Notes under the pieces: generated by a model
Told to the model about the DNA's origin: nothing
Seen by the model: the letters and a program-made list of their open reading frames with translations, nothing else
The model's database searches: none
Position numbers and translations under genes: made by a program
Part shown: piece by piece, positions 9,577 to 18,535 of the stretch
Numbering within the stretch: the stretch's first letter is position 1
Layout: every line of letters starts with the position of its first letter
Source: JAGNGI01 sp035448825
Lineage (GTDB): Bacteria > Fidelibacterota > UBA2242
Assembly: GCA_035448825.1 (NCBI GenBank)
Contig: DAOTJS010000003.1
Location: 62,001 to 126,000 of the forward strand
Length of the DNA: 64,000 nt
Direction of reading: 5' to 3'

Positions 9577-11028
9577 TCAGACCGTATAAGTCGTGGAAGA
9601 TGTCTCTCCACCACGTCCGGTCCAGTTAGTATGAAAGAATTCTCCACGCGGCTTGTCAATCCGCTCGTAAGTATGTGCACCGAAATAATCACGCTGAGCT
9701 TGCAGAAGATTAGCCGGCAGGCGACTGTTACGGAATCCATCGAAGTAATTCAAAGCGGAAGCCAGCGCTGGAACCCAGATGCCATTAGTAACGGCGGTAG
9801 CAATTACCCGACGCCAGGCATTCTGCGACGATTCGATTTTTTCCTTGAAAAATGGGTCGAGGAGTAGATTGCTCAGGTTGGGATTTTGATCGAACGCCTC
9901 TTTGATTTTTCCCAGAAATACGGAACGAATGATACAGCCGCCGCGCCACATTAAGGCGATACCGCCGTAATTCAAATGCCAGCCGAAATCCTTAGCCGCC
10001 ATACGCATCAGAACGTAGCCCTGGGCATAGGAAACGATTTTAGCCGCATATAAGGCTTGACCGAGGTCGGCAATGAACTGTTGCTTGTCACCTTTGAATT
10101 CCGGTTGCGGTCCTTTCAAAACTTTAGAAGCCGCGACGCGCTCATCTTTCATCGCCGAGAGCATCCGGGCATAAACGGCTTCACCAATCATCGTTAGCGG
10201 TGCGCCGGCATCCAGTGAAGCCACCACTGTCCATTTGCCAGTACCTTTTTGGCCGGCAGTATCCAGAATTTTCTCGACCAGAGGCTGTCCGTCTTCATCT
10301 TTATAAGCCAGAATATCGCGGGTAATCTCAATCAGGTAGCTTTTTAGATCACCCTCATTCCAATCGGCGAAAACCTGATGCATTTCGGGGTAACTCAAAC
10401 CGAGCAGGTCTTTCATAATTTGGTAGGCTTCGCAAATCAATTGCATATCACCATATTCAATGCCGTTGTGAACCATTTTGACAAAATGACCAGCGCCGTT
10501 TTCACCAACCCAGTCGCAACACGGTGTGCCGTCCTCGACTTTAGCCGCAATCGCCTGAAAAATCGGCTTGACGTGCGGCCAAGCCTCCGGTGAACCACCC
10601 GGCATAATTGACGGACCATTTAACGCGCCTTCTTCTCCGCCGGAAACCCCGGTGCCGATATACAGAAAACCCTTCTCCTCCAGATATTTTGTGCGGCGAA
10701 TCGTATCCGGAAAATGCGAATTGCCGCCGTCAATAATTATATCGCCTTTTTCTAAATGCGGAATTAGTAATTCGATAAAATCATCCACCGGTTGGCCAGC
10801 TTTTACCATCAGCATAATCTTGCGTGGTTTTTTTAACGAGGCAATAAATTCCGGAATCGAGTGAGTGCCGATGATATTTTTGCCCTTGCCACGCCCGGCC
10901 AGAAATTTGTCCACTTTTTCGACGGTGCGATTGAAAACCGCCACCGTGAAGCCGTGCCGCTCCATATTCAGCACCAGATTTTCGCCCATAACGGCCAATC
11001 CAATTAAACCTATGTCGGCTTTATTCAT
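9577..11028 (-). CDS. gnd: 6-phosphogluconate dehydrogenase, decarboxylating
   Basis: Oxidises and decarboxylates 6-phosphogluconate to ribulose 5-phosphate. The 483 residues match the long form of the family. The N-terminus has the NAD(P)-binding GLAVMGENLVLNM and FNRTVEKVD; the middle has IIDGGNSHFPDT, GTGVSGGEEGA, and the substrate-binding KMVHNGIEYGDMQ with its catalytic Lys; the C-terminal part has KGTGKWT and HTYERIDKPRGEFFHTNW. AGGAGG precedes the start. Its place inside a uronate operon is unusual: classical uronate pathways go through KDPG and need no Gnd. It follows the LarA-like epimerase and supports gluconate as an intermediate. Confidence 0.96.
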   Translation of the reverse strand: MNKADIGLIGLAVMGENLVLNMERHGFTVAVFNRTVEKVDKFLAGRGKGKNIIGTHSIPEFIASLKKPRKIMLMVKAGQPVDDFIELLIPHLEKGDIIIDGGNSHFPDTIRRTKYLEEKGFLYIGTGVSGGEEGALNGPSIMPGGSPEAWPHVKPIFQAIAAKVEDGTPCCDWVGENGAGHFVKMVHNGIEYGDMQLICEAYQIMKDLLGLSYPEMHQVFADWNEGDLKSYLIEITRDILAYKDEDGQPLVEKILDTAGQKGTGKWTVVASLDAGAPLTMIGEAVYARMLSAMKDERVAASKVLKGPQPEFKGDKQQFIADLGQALYAAKIVSYAQGYVLMRMAAKDFGWHLNYGGIALMWRGGCIIRSVFLGKIKEAFDQNPNLSNLLLDPFFKEKIESSQNAWRRVIATAVTNGIWVPALASALNYFDGFRNSRLPANLLQAQRDYFGAHTYERIDKPRGEFFHTNWTGRGGETSSTTYTV

Positions 11029-11053
11029 TTTTTAATCCTCCTGAAATTATAAT

Positions 11054-12328
11054 TCAATTATCAAACCTTTCCCTGGTTGCCCAGAGTCCTAGCGCCGGAT
11101 TCGAGATGTAAAATATCTCTTCGCCGTCCGGTAGAACATTGAAACCATCCTGTAATTTTTCCGGATTATAACGTGCTAACATTGACGCCAGTTCGCTATA
11201 TTGGAAATTGACGCTTTCGATTTCTTCCCGACTGATATAGCCGGGGCAATATATTACCGTAAAGCGGTTTTCCGACGAGCCGTGAATCAGATGCGCGGCC
11301 GCACTGAGATTATTCCGTAAATCGGCATTTTCCTTGACGAATTGCATAACTTCCGGCGTAGTGCGATAGCCGTATTTGCGAATCAGTCGGTCAATTTCCG
11401 GATCCTCGCCAAATTCGCGTAAACCCGGCGCCAGCACGATCAATTCACCACCGTCAGCAATCGCCATCCGCGTCCGATAAATGCTTTTATTGCCGAGCCA
11501 GGTACTCTTGAATTCCTGCGGATCGAGGTAAACAACTACTTTCCTCAGCGGTTTATCCAGCAGATCGAAATTAACGGTCAGCGATAGTTCGCTCGCCAGC
11601 CGGAAACACTCGTAATCGTCGCCAATAAATAAGCCTTTCATCGCCAACTGACCGTCGCTATTTTTGCCAATTACCGTCAGGATATAGATAATGGGCATTT
11701 GCCGGGCGAAATTATCCGAAGCATAATTCAGCACGCGGCGCACCGGCGTGTCGGCGCGTCCCATAATGCGTTCCATTCCGTAAACCGCACCTAAAAAATG
11801 GCTTTTATTAATGCCTTCTCGGCCGCCGGTTCCGACGAAAATATTCTTGTTGTAGTTCGCCATACCGATTACTTCGTGCGGTACAACCTGCCCGATGGAT
11901 AAAATCAGATCGAAGCCACCTTCGACCAACAATTTATTAACCTGCGCCGGCCAGCTATAATCCAGTTTTCCTTCGGAAACTTCAGATACGAATTCGCCGG
12001 GCACTTCGCCGAGAGTAATTATGTCTTCCTTCCAGTGATGAATGCGGAAAAGATGACGCGGCAAATCACCAAACATCGTCTGGATTTCGGCTTCGGTCAT
12101 CGGGTAATGTGTGCCGAGCGCTGGTAAAATTGCCTGCAGATTCGCTCCGTAATATTGAAATGCCAGACGCGTCAGTTTGCCCGCCTGAGAATGGAAACGA
12201 GTAAAATCCGGCGGAACGGCAATCACCTTACGGCGCGTTCCTAATTTTTCAAGAGCAGAAAAAAAACCTTCCCGGATTGCGGTCTCCGTTAGTCCGTAAT
12301 CAGCTGAACTTTTAGCGTAATACAACAT
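11054..12328 (-). CDS. LarA-family nickel-dependent 2-hydroxyacid racemase/epimerase, probable sugar-acid 2-epimerase
   Basis: A 424-residue member of the lactate racemase (LarA, DUF2088) family, whose enzymes use a nickel pincer nucleotide. The key residues line up with Lactobacillus LarA by motif and spacing: PPDFTRF (Asp41, Arg44), ALGTHYPMT (His74), VVPHEVIG (His151), Lys161 in YNKNIFVG, and His177 in NKSHFLG. The 10 and 16 residue gaps between the last three equal those of LarA His174, Lys184 and His200. Family members include D-gluconate/D-mannonate 2-epimerase, and that activity fits between the mannonate oxidoreductase and gnd here. Cofactor genes larB, larC and larE are not in the window. 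No strong ribosome site; the kinase stop lies 21 bp upstream. Family sure, substrate inferred. Confidence 0.8.
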   Translation of the reverse strand: MLYYAKSSADYGLTETAIREGFFSALEKLGTRRKVIAVPPDFTRFHSQAGKLTRLAFQYYGANLQAILPALGTHYPMTEAEIQTMFGDLPRHLFRIHHWKEDIITLGEVPGEFVSEVSEGKLDYSWPAQVNKLLVEGGFDLILSIGQVVPHEVIGMANYNKNIFVGTGGREGINKSHFLGAVYGMERIMGRADTPVRRVLNYASDNFARQMPIIYILTVIGKNSDGQLAMKGLFIGDDYECFRLASELSLTVNFDLLDKPLRKVVVYLDPQEFKSTWLGNKSIYRTRMAIADGGELIVLAPGLREFGEDPEIDRLIRKYGYRTTPEVMQFVKENADLRNNLSAAAHLIHGSSENRFTVIYCPGYISREEIESVNFQYSELASMLARYNPEKLQDGFNVLPDGEEIFYISNPALGLWATRERFDN

Positions 12329-12349
12329 TGCGGATTGACCTAAAACAGC

Positions 12350-13432
12350 TTAGCGCTGGATGCGGGCCGAGCCGCCTTTGATAAAATTTTCCACTTCGGC
12401 TAAAGTTGCCATCGTCGTATCGCCCGGATAAGTTGTTACGAGAGCGCCGTGAGCCCAGCCGAGTTTGACGGCTTCTTCCGGCGGAACATTCTTCAACAAA
12501 CCATAGAAGAAACCGGACGCAAAGCCGTCGCCGCCACCGACGCGATCATAAACATCCAGTTCCGCCGTCGGCGCCTGGAAAGTTTTGCCATTGATCCAGG
12601 CCACGGCGCTCCAGCTGTGGCGATTGGTCGAGTGAACTTCTCGCAGGGTTGTTGCCACAACCTTTATCTGGGGATATTTTTTGACCACGTCACTGATCAT
12701 CGCAATAAATGCCGACGGATCGAGCTTTGACTTAGCCGTCACTTCCGGGCCGGGAATTCCCAAACCTTTCTGCAAATCCTCCTCGTTGCCGACCAGCACA
12801 TCCACGTACTTTACAATTTCATTAATGACTTCCGCCGCTTTCTTTTCACCACCCCACAAATTCCAGAGTTTGGCGCGGAAATTCAAGTCGAAACTGGTAA
12901 TGGCGCCAGCCGCTTTGGCGGCTTGCATAGCCTCGATGATCACCTGCCCGGTAGTTTCCGAAAGTGCCGCAAAAATGCCACCGCTGTGGAACCAGCGAAC
13001 GCCTTCGGAGAAAATTACCTTCCAGTCAAAATCACCGGGTTTTAACAAAGCGGCGGCTTCGTTCGAGCGATTGTAGAAAACCACCGGCGCCCGAACACCA
13101 TATCCGCGATCACTGTAAACGGTGGCCATATTCGGACCATTCACCCCATTATGGGCAAAATGCTTGTAAAACGGCTTGACGCCCATCGCCCGCACGCGCT
13201 CAGCAATCAAATCGCCGATCGGATAATCCGCCATAGCGGTCGCAATGCCGGTATTCATCCGAAAGCAATCCGCCAGATTGGCGGCTACATTATATTCTCC
13301 GCCGCTGACGTGAATTTTACATTCGGTAGCTTTGCGGAACGGCACCGTGCCCGGGTCTAACCGATGCACCAGTGCCCCAAGTGATAATAGATCGAGACTA
13401 CCAGTCGGTTTAAGGTTTAGTCCATAATTCAT
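12350..13432 (-). CDS. PfkB-family sugar-acid kinase (KDG kinase-like, possibly gluconate kinase)
   Basis: Ribokinase-fold kinase of 360 residues. The N-terminal glycine motif is HVSGGEYNVA (41-50); the catalytic C-terminal motif is DRVGGGDGFASGF with base Asp302. The anion-hole sequence is GGGD where most family members have GAGD. FDLNFRAKLW and the end GWAHGALVTTYPGDTTMA resemble 2-keto-3-deoxygluconate kinases of uronate operons. If mannonate is dehydrated elsewhere, KDG is the substrate. If the LarA-like protein makes gluconate, this kinase may supply 6-phosphogluconate to Gnd. The sequence alone does not decide. GAGAGGA precedes the ATG. Confidence 0.8.
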   Translation of the reverse strand: MNYGLNLKPTGSLDLLSLGALVHRLDPGTVPFRKATECKIHVSGGEYNVAANLADCFRMNTGIATAMADYPIGDLIAERVRAMGVKPFYKHFAHNGVNGPNMATVYSDRGYGVRAPVVFYNRSNEAAALLKPGDFDWKVIFSEGVRWFHSGGIFAALSETTGQVIIEAMQAAKAAGAITSFDLNFRAKLWNLWGGEKKAAEVINEIVKYVDVLVGNEEDLQKGLGIPGPEVTAKSKLDPSAFIAMISDVVKKYPQIKVVATTLREVHSTNRHSWSAVAWINGKTFQAPTAELDVYDRVGGGDGFASGFFYGLLKNVPPEEAVKLGWAHGALVTTYPGDTTMATLAEVENFIKGGSARIQR

Positions 13433-13466
13433 TTTACGAATCCTCTCATTTTAATAATTGAAAAAT

Positions 13467-14279
13467 TCAAACTCCGCTATACGCATTAAAACCGCCATCC
13501 ACCGGAATAATTACGCCGGTTACGAATTGAGAACTGTCCGAAATTAAATAAAACAGCGTCCCAATCAATTCTTCCGGTTCACCAAAGCGCCCCATCGGCG
13601 TAGCGGCGATGATTTTGCGCCCTCGTTCCGTCAGTGCGCCGGTCTCTTTGTCCGTCAACAGGAAGCGATTCTGGTCGGTAAGAAAAAAACCCGGCGCAAT
13701 TGCATTGACCCGGATATTCGGAGAATATTCTTGCGCCATGTGGACTGCCAACCATTGCGTAAAATTGCTGACGGCGGCTTTGGCGGCTGAATAAGCCGGA
13801 ATGCGCGTCAGCGGGCGAAAAGCATTCATAGAACTAATATTGATAATATTGCCGGACTTCTGTTCCGCCATAATTTTGCCGAAAACCTGACTGGTGAGAA
13901 TTGTGCCGAGCAGATTCAAATCCATCGTAAAGCGTAAAGCCTCAGCCGGCAAATCGAAAAACGAACATTCCGGCGAAGTCGTGGCGTCCGGGCGGTTACC
14001 ACCGGCGCCGTTTATCAAAACATCAACCCGGCCAAACTCCGCCGTAACTTTAGCGGCGGCATTTTGCAGGCTGTCTTTCTTTAAAACATCAGTCGGGATA
14101 AATAGTAGGCGATTACCGCTTTTACCCGGCGAGGCTGGAAGAGCATCTGTCGGCGGTTCACGCAAATCGAGCACGGCCACATTCGCTCCGGCTTTAAATA
14201 GCTCGGAAACCATCACTCGTCCTAAAATGCCGGAACCGCCAGTGATGACTACTGTTTTGTCATTTAAATCAGTTTTCAT
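13467..14279 (-). CDS. SDR-type D-mannonate (fructuronate) oxidoreductase
   Basis: Short-chain dehydrogenase of 270 residues; the ATG at 14279 follows GAGAAGGA and is preferred over one at 14294. TGGSGILG (13-20) binds the dinucleotide, followed by INGAGGNRPDA, NISSMNAF and the catalytic PAYSAAKAA pair Tyr/Lys; it ends VDGGFNAYSGV. This group occurs in uronate operons beside UxaC, where it reduces D-fructuronate to D-mannonate in place of the unrelated UxuB. That role fits the order here, directly after the transporter and upstream of the kinase. Substrate is by context and family resemblance. Confidence 0.8.
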   Translation of the reverse strand: MKTDLNDKTVVITGGSGILGRVMVSELFKAGANVAVLDLREPPTDALPASPGKSGNRLLFIPTDVLKKDSLQNAAAKVTAEFGRVDVLINGAGGNRPDATTSPECSFFDLPAEALRFTMDLNLLGTILTSQVFGKIMAEQKSGNIINISSMNAFRPLTRIPAYSAAKAAVSNFTQWLAVHMAQEYSPNIRVNAIAPGFFLTDQNRFLLTDKETGALTERGRKIIAATPMGRFGEPEELIGTLFYLISDSSQFVTGVIIPVDGGFNAYSGV

Positions 14280-14298
14280 TAATTCCTTCTCCATTCAA

Positions 14299-15600
14299 TT
14301 AATATCCAAATAAACGTGGCAAAAAGAGACTAATCTGCGGAAAATAAGTCACCAACATCAGAGCTATGATCATAGCCGCATAAAACGGTAAAATTGACTT
14401 AACTATCTTAGGAATTGTCGTATTAGCAATCCCACAGCCGATAAATAAAACCGACCCAACCGGCGGTGAGCACAAACCGATACACAGATTCAGTATCATG
14501 ATTATTCCGAAGTGAATCGGATGTATGCCCAGAGCGGTGACGATCGGCAGGAAAATCGGCGTAAAAATCAATACCGCTGGCGTCATATCCATAAAGGTGC
14601 CTACAAACAGCAGAATCAAGTTGATTATCAGTAGAATGATGATTTTACTACTCGATAAAGCAATTAGAGAAGCGGTGATAGTTTGAGGAATATTGGCGTA
14701 AGACATGATCCAGGACATACCCATCGAAGTCCCAATCAACAGCATCACAATAGCTGTTGTCGTGACAGTCTCCAGCAGTACCTGCGGCAACTCCTTCCAT
14801 TTGACTTCATGATAAATCAATACCGACAGAATAAATGTATAAAGCACTGCGATCGCCGAACCTTCCGTTGCCGTAAAAAATCCAGCAATAATTCCGCCGA
14901 TAACGATGATAATCAGCAGCAGACTCGGCAGAGCATCCAGAAAACGCATCACACCCTGTTTGAAAGTATAGCGCTCGTTGCTTCCTCGATATCCCTTTTT
15001 CACGGCAATAATACCAGCCACTACCATTAGTAACAAACCAACCAGAATTCCTGGCAGGTAACCGGCAATAAAAAGAGCGGCGATAGAAACTCCGCCACTC
15101 GCCAGACTATAAACGATCAAAATATTACTCGGAGGAATCAATAATCCGGTTGTAGCCGACGTTATATTGACTGACGCAGAATAATTGGTATCATAACCCT
15201 CTTTGTCCATCAACGGTGTCATAAAACCGCCGATTGCTGCTGCTGCCGCCGCCGCCGAACCGGAAATTGCGCCGAAAAACATCGCCGCCAGGATATTGAC
15301 GTAAGCCAGCCCACCCGGCCAGCGTCCCACCAACACTTTGGCAAAATCAATCAGGCGCCGGGCAATCCCACCCCGGCTCATCAATAAGCCAGATAAAATA
15401 AAGAACGGGATTGCCAGCAAAGCAAAACTGTCTATGCCGGTCGCCATCCGTTGGGCAACAGTCGTCAGAGCCGGCATCGTATCAATACTGAGCAACATAG
15501 TGCCTAGAGTAGCGATACCAATACTGAAGGAAATCGGCACCCCGGTTAACAACAGAAAAACAAAACTTATAACGAGTACTATTACTTCAGTCCACTCCAT
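14299..15600 (-). CDS. dctM: TRAP transporter large permease
   Basis: Integral membrane subunit of a sodium- or proton-driven TRAP transporter. Started at MEWTEVIV (15600), which has an AAAAGGACGGG ribosome site, it has 433 residues and about a dozen hydrophobic segments. GLLMSRGGIARRL, the small-residue stretch GAISGSAAAAAAAIGGFM, and GLLIPPSNILIVYSLASGG are DctM signatures. It overlaps dctQ by 14 bp. With DctP and DctQ it forms the uptake system of the uronate operon. Confidence 0.94.
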   Translation of the reverse strand: MEWTEVIVLVISFVFLLLTGVPISFSIGIATLGTMLLSIDTMPALTTVAQRMATGIDSFALLAIPFFILSGLLMSRGGIARRLIDFAKVLVGRWPGGLAYVNILAAMFFGAISGSAAAAAAAIGGFMTPLMDKEGYDTNYSASVNITSATTGLLIPPSNILIVYSLASGGVSIAALFIAGYLPGILVGLLLMVVAGIIAVKKGYRGSNERYTFKQGVMRFLDALPSLLLIIIVIGGIIAGFFTATEGSAIAVLYTFILSVLIYHEVKWKELPQVLLETVTTTAIVMLLIGTSMGMSWIMSYANIPQTITASLIALSSSKIIILLIINLILLFVGTFMDMTPAVLIFTPIFLPIVTALGIHPIHFGIIMILNLCIGLCSPPVGSVLFIGCGIANTTIPKIVKSILPFYAAMIIALMLVTYFPQISLFLPRLFGY

Positions 15601-16120
15601 TGTATCCCGTCCTTTTTTCAGATAGGTTAGTTGTCTCGTCAGGCCGAAATAGTTGGCCAAATAAACTAATAATATCCATAATCGAATAAACGGCGATTAA
15701 TATCCCACTGATGGGCAAAACCATATAAACATAGGCAAGTTTGACCTGCAGAGCCGCCGATACTTGATTCAATGTCAGGGTAATGGCTACCAGGCGCAAA
15801 CCGCCGATAACCATTACCGAGGTTGCAAAAAACAGAACGCAAATCTGGATGAATATCTGTAGTCGAATTGCATTGTTTTTTTTCATCTTGGCACTGAACA
15901 GGTCAATTGCTAGGTGTAGTTTATGCCCGGAGGCATACGCGGCGCCTAGTAAGCCAACCCAGATTAGCAGATAGCGCGCCAACTCTTCCGTATAGGAGCT
16001 CGGATTATGAAGGATAAAGCGCGTGAACACCTGCCAGAGCACATTGAACACCGAAAGAGCCATTAAAATTACGACCATCCATTTTAAAATATTATCGAGT
16101 ATTTTGCGTACTTTTAACAT
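15587..16120 (-). CDS. dctQ: TRAP transporter small permease
   Basis: 177 residues with four hydrophobic segments, the usual DctQ topology. The motif FVRFI-like segment reads LWQVFTRFILHNPSSYTEEL, followed by ARYLLIWVGLLGAAYA, typical of the family. The start ATG overlaps the dctP stop (TAATG), and its end overlaps dctM, so the three subunits are translationally coupled. Confidence 0.92.
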   Translation of the reverse strand: MLKVRKILDNILKWMVVILMALSVFNVLWQVFTRFILHNPSSYTEELARYLLIWVGLLGAAYASGHKLHLAIDLFSAKMKKNNAIRLQIFIQICVLFFATSVMVIGGLRLVAITLTLNQVSAALQVKLAYVYMVLPISGILIAVYSIMDIISLFGQLFRPDETTNLSEKRTGYNGVD

Positions 16121-17115
16121 TATTGCACCGCCTTAATTCTTTGGATTAAATCATAAATTTCAGGTTCGTTTCGATAACTTTCGTAAACGCCTTTGACTTT
16201 TTCCTGAAATAGACGTTTGTCGGGATAACTCACAACCACGCCCGCTTTTTGAACTTCCTCCAGCGCCTCCTCCGTGGCAATTTTCCACAGTTCGCGCTGG
16301 TAAATCGCGGCTTCGTCCGCTGCGGACTGCAACCACTCCTGAACCTGAGGCGGGAGATCGTTCCATACCTTCGTGCTAATCAGTAATATATCCGGTACGG
16401 CCGTATGTTCATCCAGAGTAAGATATTTAGCAACTTCGTGATGATGCGATAGATAAAAGGATGGTGGATTATTTTCCGCAGCGTCCACAATGCCCTGCTG
16501 CAGAGCCGTATAAAGTTCGCCCCAGGCAATAGGCGTAGCCGAACCACCCATAGCCTGAATCATCTGAATGGAAGTCGTACTCTCCTGCGTCCGAACCTTT
16601 AAGCCTCGTAAATCTTCCGGGGTATTAATCGGTTTTTTAACCGAATAAAAACTGCGACAGCCAGCATCCAGATAACAAAGCCCGCGAATCCAGTATTTTT
16701 CTCCTGCTAAAAGTAGTTCGCGACCAATCTCGCCTTCCAGAACTTTAAACCGATGCTCGTCATCGCGGAAAAGATAGGGCATACTGAAAACTTTCATTTT
16801 ATTCACAAAACCTTCCAGCACACTGCAGGAAACCTTGGTCATTCCCAGACTGCCGATCTGGAGCAATTCCACATACTCACGTTCCGAACCCAGTTGACCG
16901 CTGGGATAGATATCAATGCGATATTTTCCACCGGATTTTTCCGCAAAGCGCTCGCTCATATAGACCAGAGATTTGTGAACGGGATGCGAGGTATCCAGAG
17001 CATGCGCCAGTTTGATGGTTTTAGTATGTGATTCTGAATCACAACCATTCAGGAATAGGCTGACCATCATTATTCCGGTAATCACTCCGATTTTTGTTAA
17101 AAATTTAGTTCTCAT
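16120..17115 (-). CDS. dctP: TRAP transporter substrate-binding lipoprotein
   Basis: 331-residue periplasmic binding protein. It begins with a signal peptide ending in the lipobox LNGC, so it is probably membrane anchored; most DctP proteins are soluble, though lipoprotein versions exist. KLAHALDTSHPVHKS, YPSGQLGSEREYVE, GLKVRTQES and the binding-site region ATPIAWGELYTALQQG are DctP hallmarks; the last includes the residues around the carboxylate-binding arginine (RTQ). The ligand is likely a hexuronate from context. Ribosome site GAGAAA; 16 bp after uxaC. Confidence 0.93.
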   Translation of the reverse strand: MRTKFLTKIGVITGIMMVSLFLNGCDSESHTKTIKLAHALDTSHPVHKSLVYMSERFAEKSGGKYRIDIYPSGQLGSEREYVELLQIGSLGMTKVSCSVLEGFVNKMKVFSMPYLFRDDEHRFKVLEGEIGRELLLAGEKYWIRGLCYLDAGCRSFYSVKKPINTPEDLRGLKVRTQESTTSIQMIQAMGGSATPIAWGELYTALQQGIVDAAENNPPSFYLSHHHEVAKYLTLDEHTAVPDILLISTKVWNDLPPQVQEWLQSAADEAAIYQRELWKIATEEALEEVQKAGVVVSYPDKRLFQEKVKGVYESYRNEPEIYDLIQRIKAVQ

Positions 17116-17131
17116 AAAATTTCTCGGTTTT

Positions 17132-18535
17132 TTAAAGTTTATAGGTTTTTTTAGCTAAATCGTAAGTTAGCGCCTTGATTAAAACATGCGCTTCGTCTAT
17201 ATCAATAATGTGGCGGACAACCAAACCGGCCAGGAAATTAGCATCTACCCGACGACAAAGATCGTGCCGCGCCGGTATTGACGGAAAGGAACGTGTATCA
17301 TCGGTAAATCCCACAGTATTATAAAAACCGGCGGTCTCGGTAACCATTTCCCGGAAGCGAATCATACCTTGAATACTGTCATGAAACCACCAGGCCGCAC
17401 CCAGTTTCATCGCTGGATAATAACCGGCCAGTGGTGCCAGTTCCCGGGAATAGGTTGATTCATCCAGAGTAAAAACCACCAATGTCAAACGGCTATCGGT
17501 ACCGTATTCATTTAGCAGTTCTTGCAGATTGACCGTAAACTCCGAACGCACCGGAATATCGGCTCCAGTATCAGGCCCAAATCGCTGAAAATTCCGCAAA
17601 TTATGATTCCGCAGAGATCCAACATGAATCTGCATCACCAATCCATCGGCAATACTCATACGCGCCATTTCCATTAACATATTAGCGATAAATAGTCGCG
17701 CGTCCTCGGGGCTGGCTTTTCCCCTACGCGCCCTTTGAAAAATTTCTTCAGCGGCTTGAGCACTCAAGCGGTGAGTATAGGCGCTTTCAATCCCTTGATC
17801 GGTTGAAACGGCGCCCATTGTCTTGAAAAATTCGCGCCGATTTTCGATGGCGTCAATGAATCTAGAATAAGTGTTGACTTCATAGCCGACAACGTCCCCC
17901 AGTTTCTCGATTTCCTGACGCCAACCGTTTGCATTTATATTGAAAAGAGCGTCCGGTCGGAAGCAAGGAACGATTCTGCCTTTCCATCCGGATTCCCTTA
18001 TCTGACGATGATATTCCAGGCTATCGGTTGCCCCATCGGTAGAAGTCAAAACCTCGATGTTAAATCGCTCGTATAAAGCCCGCGGGCGAAATTCCGGTTT
18101 CCGAAGTTGATTTTGCAAATGATCATAAATCGCCATCGCATTGGCGCTATTGAGCTTTTCGGTCACTCCAAAAACTTCACTAAATTCATAAGCCAGCCAT
18201 AAACTGGTTGGCGTTCCGGCAAACAGATAATAATTATCAGCAAAAATTTGCCAGATTTTGCGATGATCCGTCTCGACCGGTGTGCCGTCAAGAGACGGGA
18301 TTCCCAGCGATTCCAGCGGAATTCCTCGAGAATACAGAAGACGATAAATGTAATGATCAGGCACAATGAAAAGAGCCGTCGGATCCGGAAATGGCTGATC
18401 CTCGGCTAAAATTTTGGCATTGATATGCCCGTGGGGCGAGATTATCGGCATGTCCTTGACTTGCTGGTAAAGTTCGCGTGCCAGCGATCGGATCGCCGGG
18501 TCAGAATCAAAAAAACGGTCAGAATGTAAAATCAT
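17132..18535 (-). CDS. uxaC: glucuronate (uronate) isomerase
   Basis: Amidohydrolase-fold enzyme that isomerises D-glucuronate to D-fructuronate and D-galacturonate to D-tagaturonate. 467 residues, like E. coli UxaC. The N-terminal ISPHGHINAK carries the metal-site His pair; LFIVPDHYIYRLLYSRG, VLTSTDGATDSLEYH, QIHVGSLRNHN and GFTDDTRSFPS are typical. It starts within the end of the lacI-type regulator (ATGA overlap), preceded by GAGGAG, and begins the catabolic part of the operon. Confidence 0.96.
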   Translation of the reverse strand: MILHSDRFFDSDPAIRSLARELYQQVKDMPIISPHGHINAKILAEDQPFPDPTALFIVPDHYIYRLLYSRGIPLESLGIPSLDGTPVETDHRKIWQIFADNYYLFAGTPTSLWLAYEFSEVFGVTEKLNSANAMAIYDHLQNQLRKPEFRPRALYERFNIEVLTSTDGATDSLEYHRQIRESGWKGRIVPCFRPDALFNINANGWRQEIEKLGDVVGYEVNTYSRFIDAIENRREFFKTMGAVSTDQGIESAYTHRLSAQAAEEIFQRARRGKASPEDARLFIANMLMEMARMSIADGLVMQIHVGSLRNHNLRNFQRFGPDTGADIPVRSEFTVNLQELLNEYGTDSRLTLVVFTLDESTYSRELAPLAGYYPAMKLGAAWWFHDSIQGMIRFREMVTETAGFYNTVGFTDDTRSFPSIPARHDLCRRVDANFLAGLVVRHIIDIDEAHVLIKALTYDLAKKTYKL

